Source: Candidatus Poribacteria bacterium
Lineage (GTDB): Bacteria; Poribacteria; WGA-4E; B28-G17
Reading direction: 5' to 3'
NCBI GenBank assembly: GCA_003645735.1
Contig: QNBQ01000145.1
Coordinates: forward strand, 1 to 5,564
DNA length: 5,564 nucleotides
A program made the translations under genes and the position numbers. The notes under the pieces are model-generated. The model had not been told where the DNA came from, searched no databases, and saw nothing but the letters and a program-made list of their open reading frames with translations. Below are positions 5,115 to 5,564 of the stretch, piece by piece; the stretch's first letter is position 1; every line of letters starts with the position of its first letter.

Positions 5115-5564
5115 ATGAGGAGGAGGTTCGTCATCCGCCTGACCGCCGCCCTCCGCTCGCCCCTCCACATCTCCGGCCCCGGGGAGAGGCTGCCGCTCGT
5201 GGACAGATGCGTGCAGGTCGATCACAAGGGGCTGCCCATCATCCCCGCCTCAACCCTGAGGGGCAGGGCGAGGGCGTATCTCGAGAGGCTGCTCAGATCC
5301 CGCGGCCACCCCGTCTGCACCCCTCCCAGGCCGGAGCTGACCTGCCCCCACAACCGGGAGGTCGCCTCGGCCCTGGGGGAGGGGAGGTTCTGCCTGGCGT
5401 GCAGGGTTTTCGGAAGCTCATGGCGGCCATCGACCGTCTACTTCTCCGACCTGAAGCCCCACCCCTCCGACCTGATCCCTAACCCGTGGACCAGAACCGG
5501 GATCGGCATAAGCAGATATACGGGGGCGGTGAGGGAGGAGAGGCTGTTTTCGCTGCAGCTCGTC
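5115..5564 (+). CDS. Cas7/Csm3-like RAMP subunit (partial, cut by right edge)
   Basis: The first 150 residues of an open frame that runs off the window. The sequence is that of a Cas7-group RAMP protein, which lines the crRNA and, in type III complexes, cuts the bound target RNA every 6 nt. The region VQVDHKGLPIIPASTLRGRAR (33-53) matches the Csm3/Cmr4 core; D36 lines up with the catalytic aspartate of Csm3, and STLRG is the usual loop. C68, C77, H79, C93 and C96 make a zinc-binding insertion, leading into CRVFGSS (96-102). TRTGIGISRYTGAVREERLF (126-145) is the conserved segment before the second half of the fold. It follows cas10 by 18 nt with its own strong ribosome-binding site, so it is in the same operon. 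Csm3, or a Csx10-type or other Cas7 variant, are alternatives that the missing C-terminus would settle. Confidence 0.85.
   Translation, partial: MRRRFVIRLTAALRSPLHISGPGERLPLVDRCVQVDHKGLPIIPASTLRGRARAYLERLLRSRGHPVCTPPRPELTCPHNREVASALGEGRFCLACRVFGSSWRPSTVYFSDLKPHPSDLIPNPWTRTGIGISRYTGAVREERLFSLQLV

Noticed and set aside
4326..5225. Minus-strand open frame (299 residues) opposite cas10 and the RAMP gene
   Set aside because: Shadow of the GGDD domain of cas10; repetitive Pro/Glu/Arg composition and no domain.
5093..5482. Plus-strand open frame starting at the end of cas10
   Set aside because: It is out of frame with the RAMP gene, which has the ribosome-binding site and conserved motifs; the product is Arg/Pro-rich noise.

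Overview
This window comes from a G+C-rich genome that is most likely bacterial. Three stretches match sigma70-type promoters, every gene except the first cas gene has a strong AGGAGG-like ribosome-binding site, and arginine is mostly encoded by AGG/AGA. A type III CRISPR locus plus a VapBC module is a common combination in thermophiles, but the sequence alone does not name the organism.

Layout, left to right. Bases 1-112 are the 3' end of a CRISPR array that continues off the left edge (array 1). It is followed by a 37-bp flank. On the minus strand, 238-928 hold a vapBC toxin-antitoxin operon with its promoter at 963-992. Bases 993-1352 have no convincing gene. This is the probable leader of array 2; it holds candidate promoters, a 23-bp imperfect palindrome and two sequences that look like degenerate copies of the CRISPR repeat. 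Array 2 (1353-2046) has ten 36-bp repeats and nine spacers, and ends in exactly the same 37-bp flank as array 1. A good promoter at 2124-2152 then starts a plus-strand cas operon: cas6 (2183-3196), cas10 (3117-5096) and a Cas7/Csm3-like RAMP gene (5115 to the right edge, incomplete).

How it works together. The repeats end in ATTGCGAC, the 8-nt 5' handle known from type III crRNAs in Thermus, so both arrays read on the plus strand, the same direction as the cas genes. Cas6 would cut the array transcript before that handle. The RAMP subunit would form the crRNA-binding backbone and cut target RNA. Cas10 keeps the GGDD cyclase motif but shows no HD nuclease motif, so the interference output is probably cyclic oligoadenylate signalling. 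No adaptation genes (cas1/cas2) and no CARF effector lie in the window.

The most interesting observations are: (a) three spacers of array 2 are antisense to one and the same coding stretch in diverged targets, with nearly all differences synonymous, which fits RNA-targeting immunity; (b) the leader contains repeat-like elements, one a 13-bp-arm hairpin followed by a 12-nt stretch resembling the vapBC promoter; and (c) the two arrays share an identical trailer with the vapBC operon between them.
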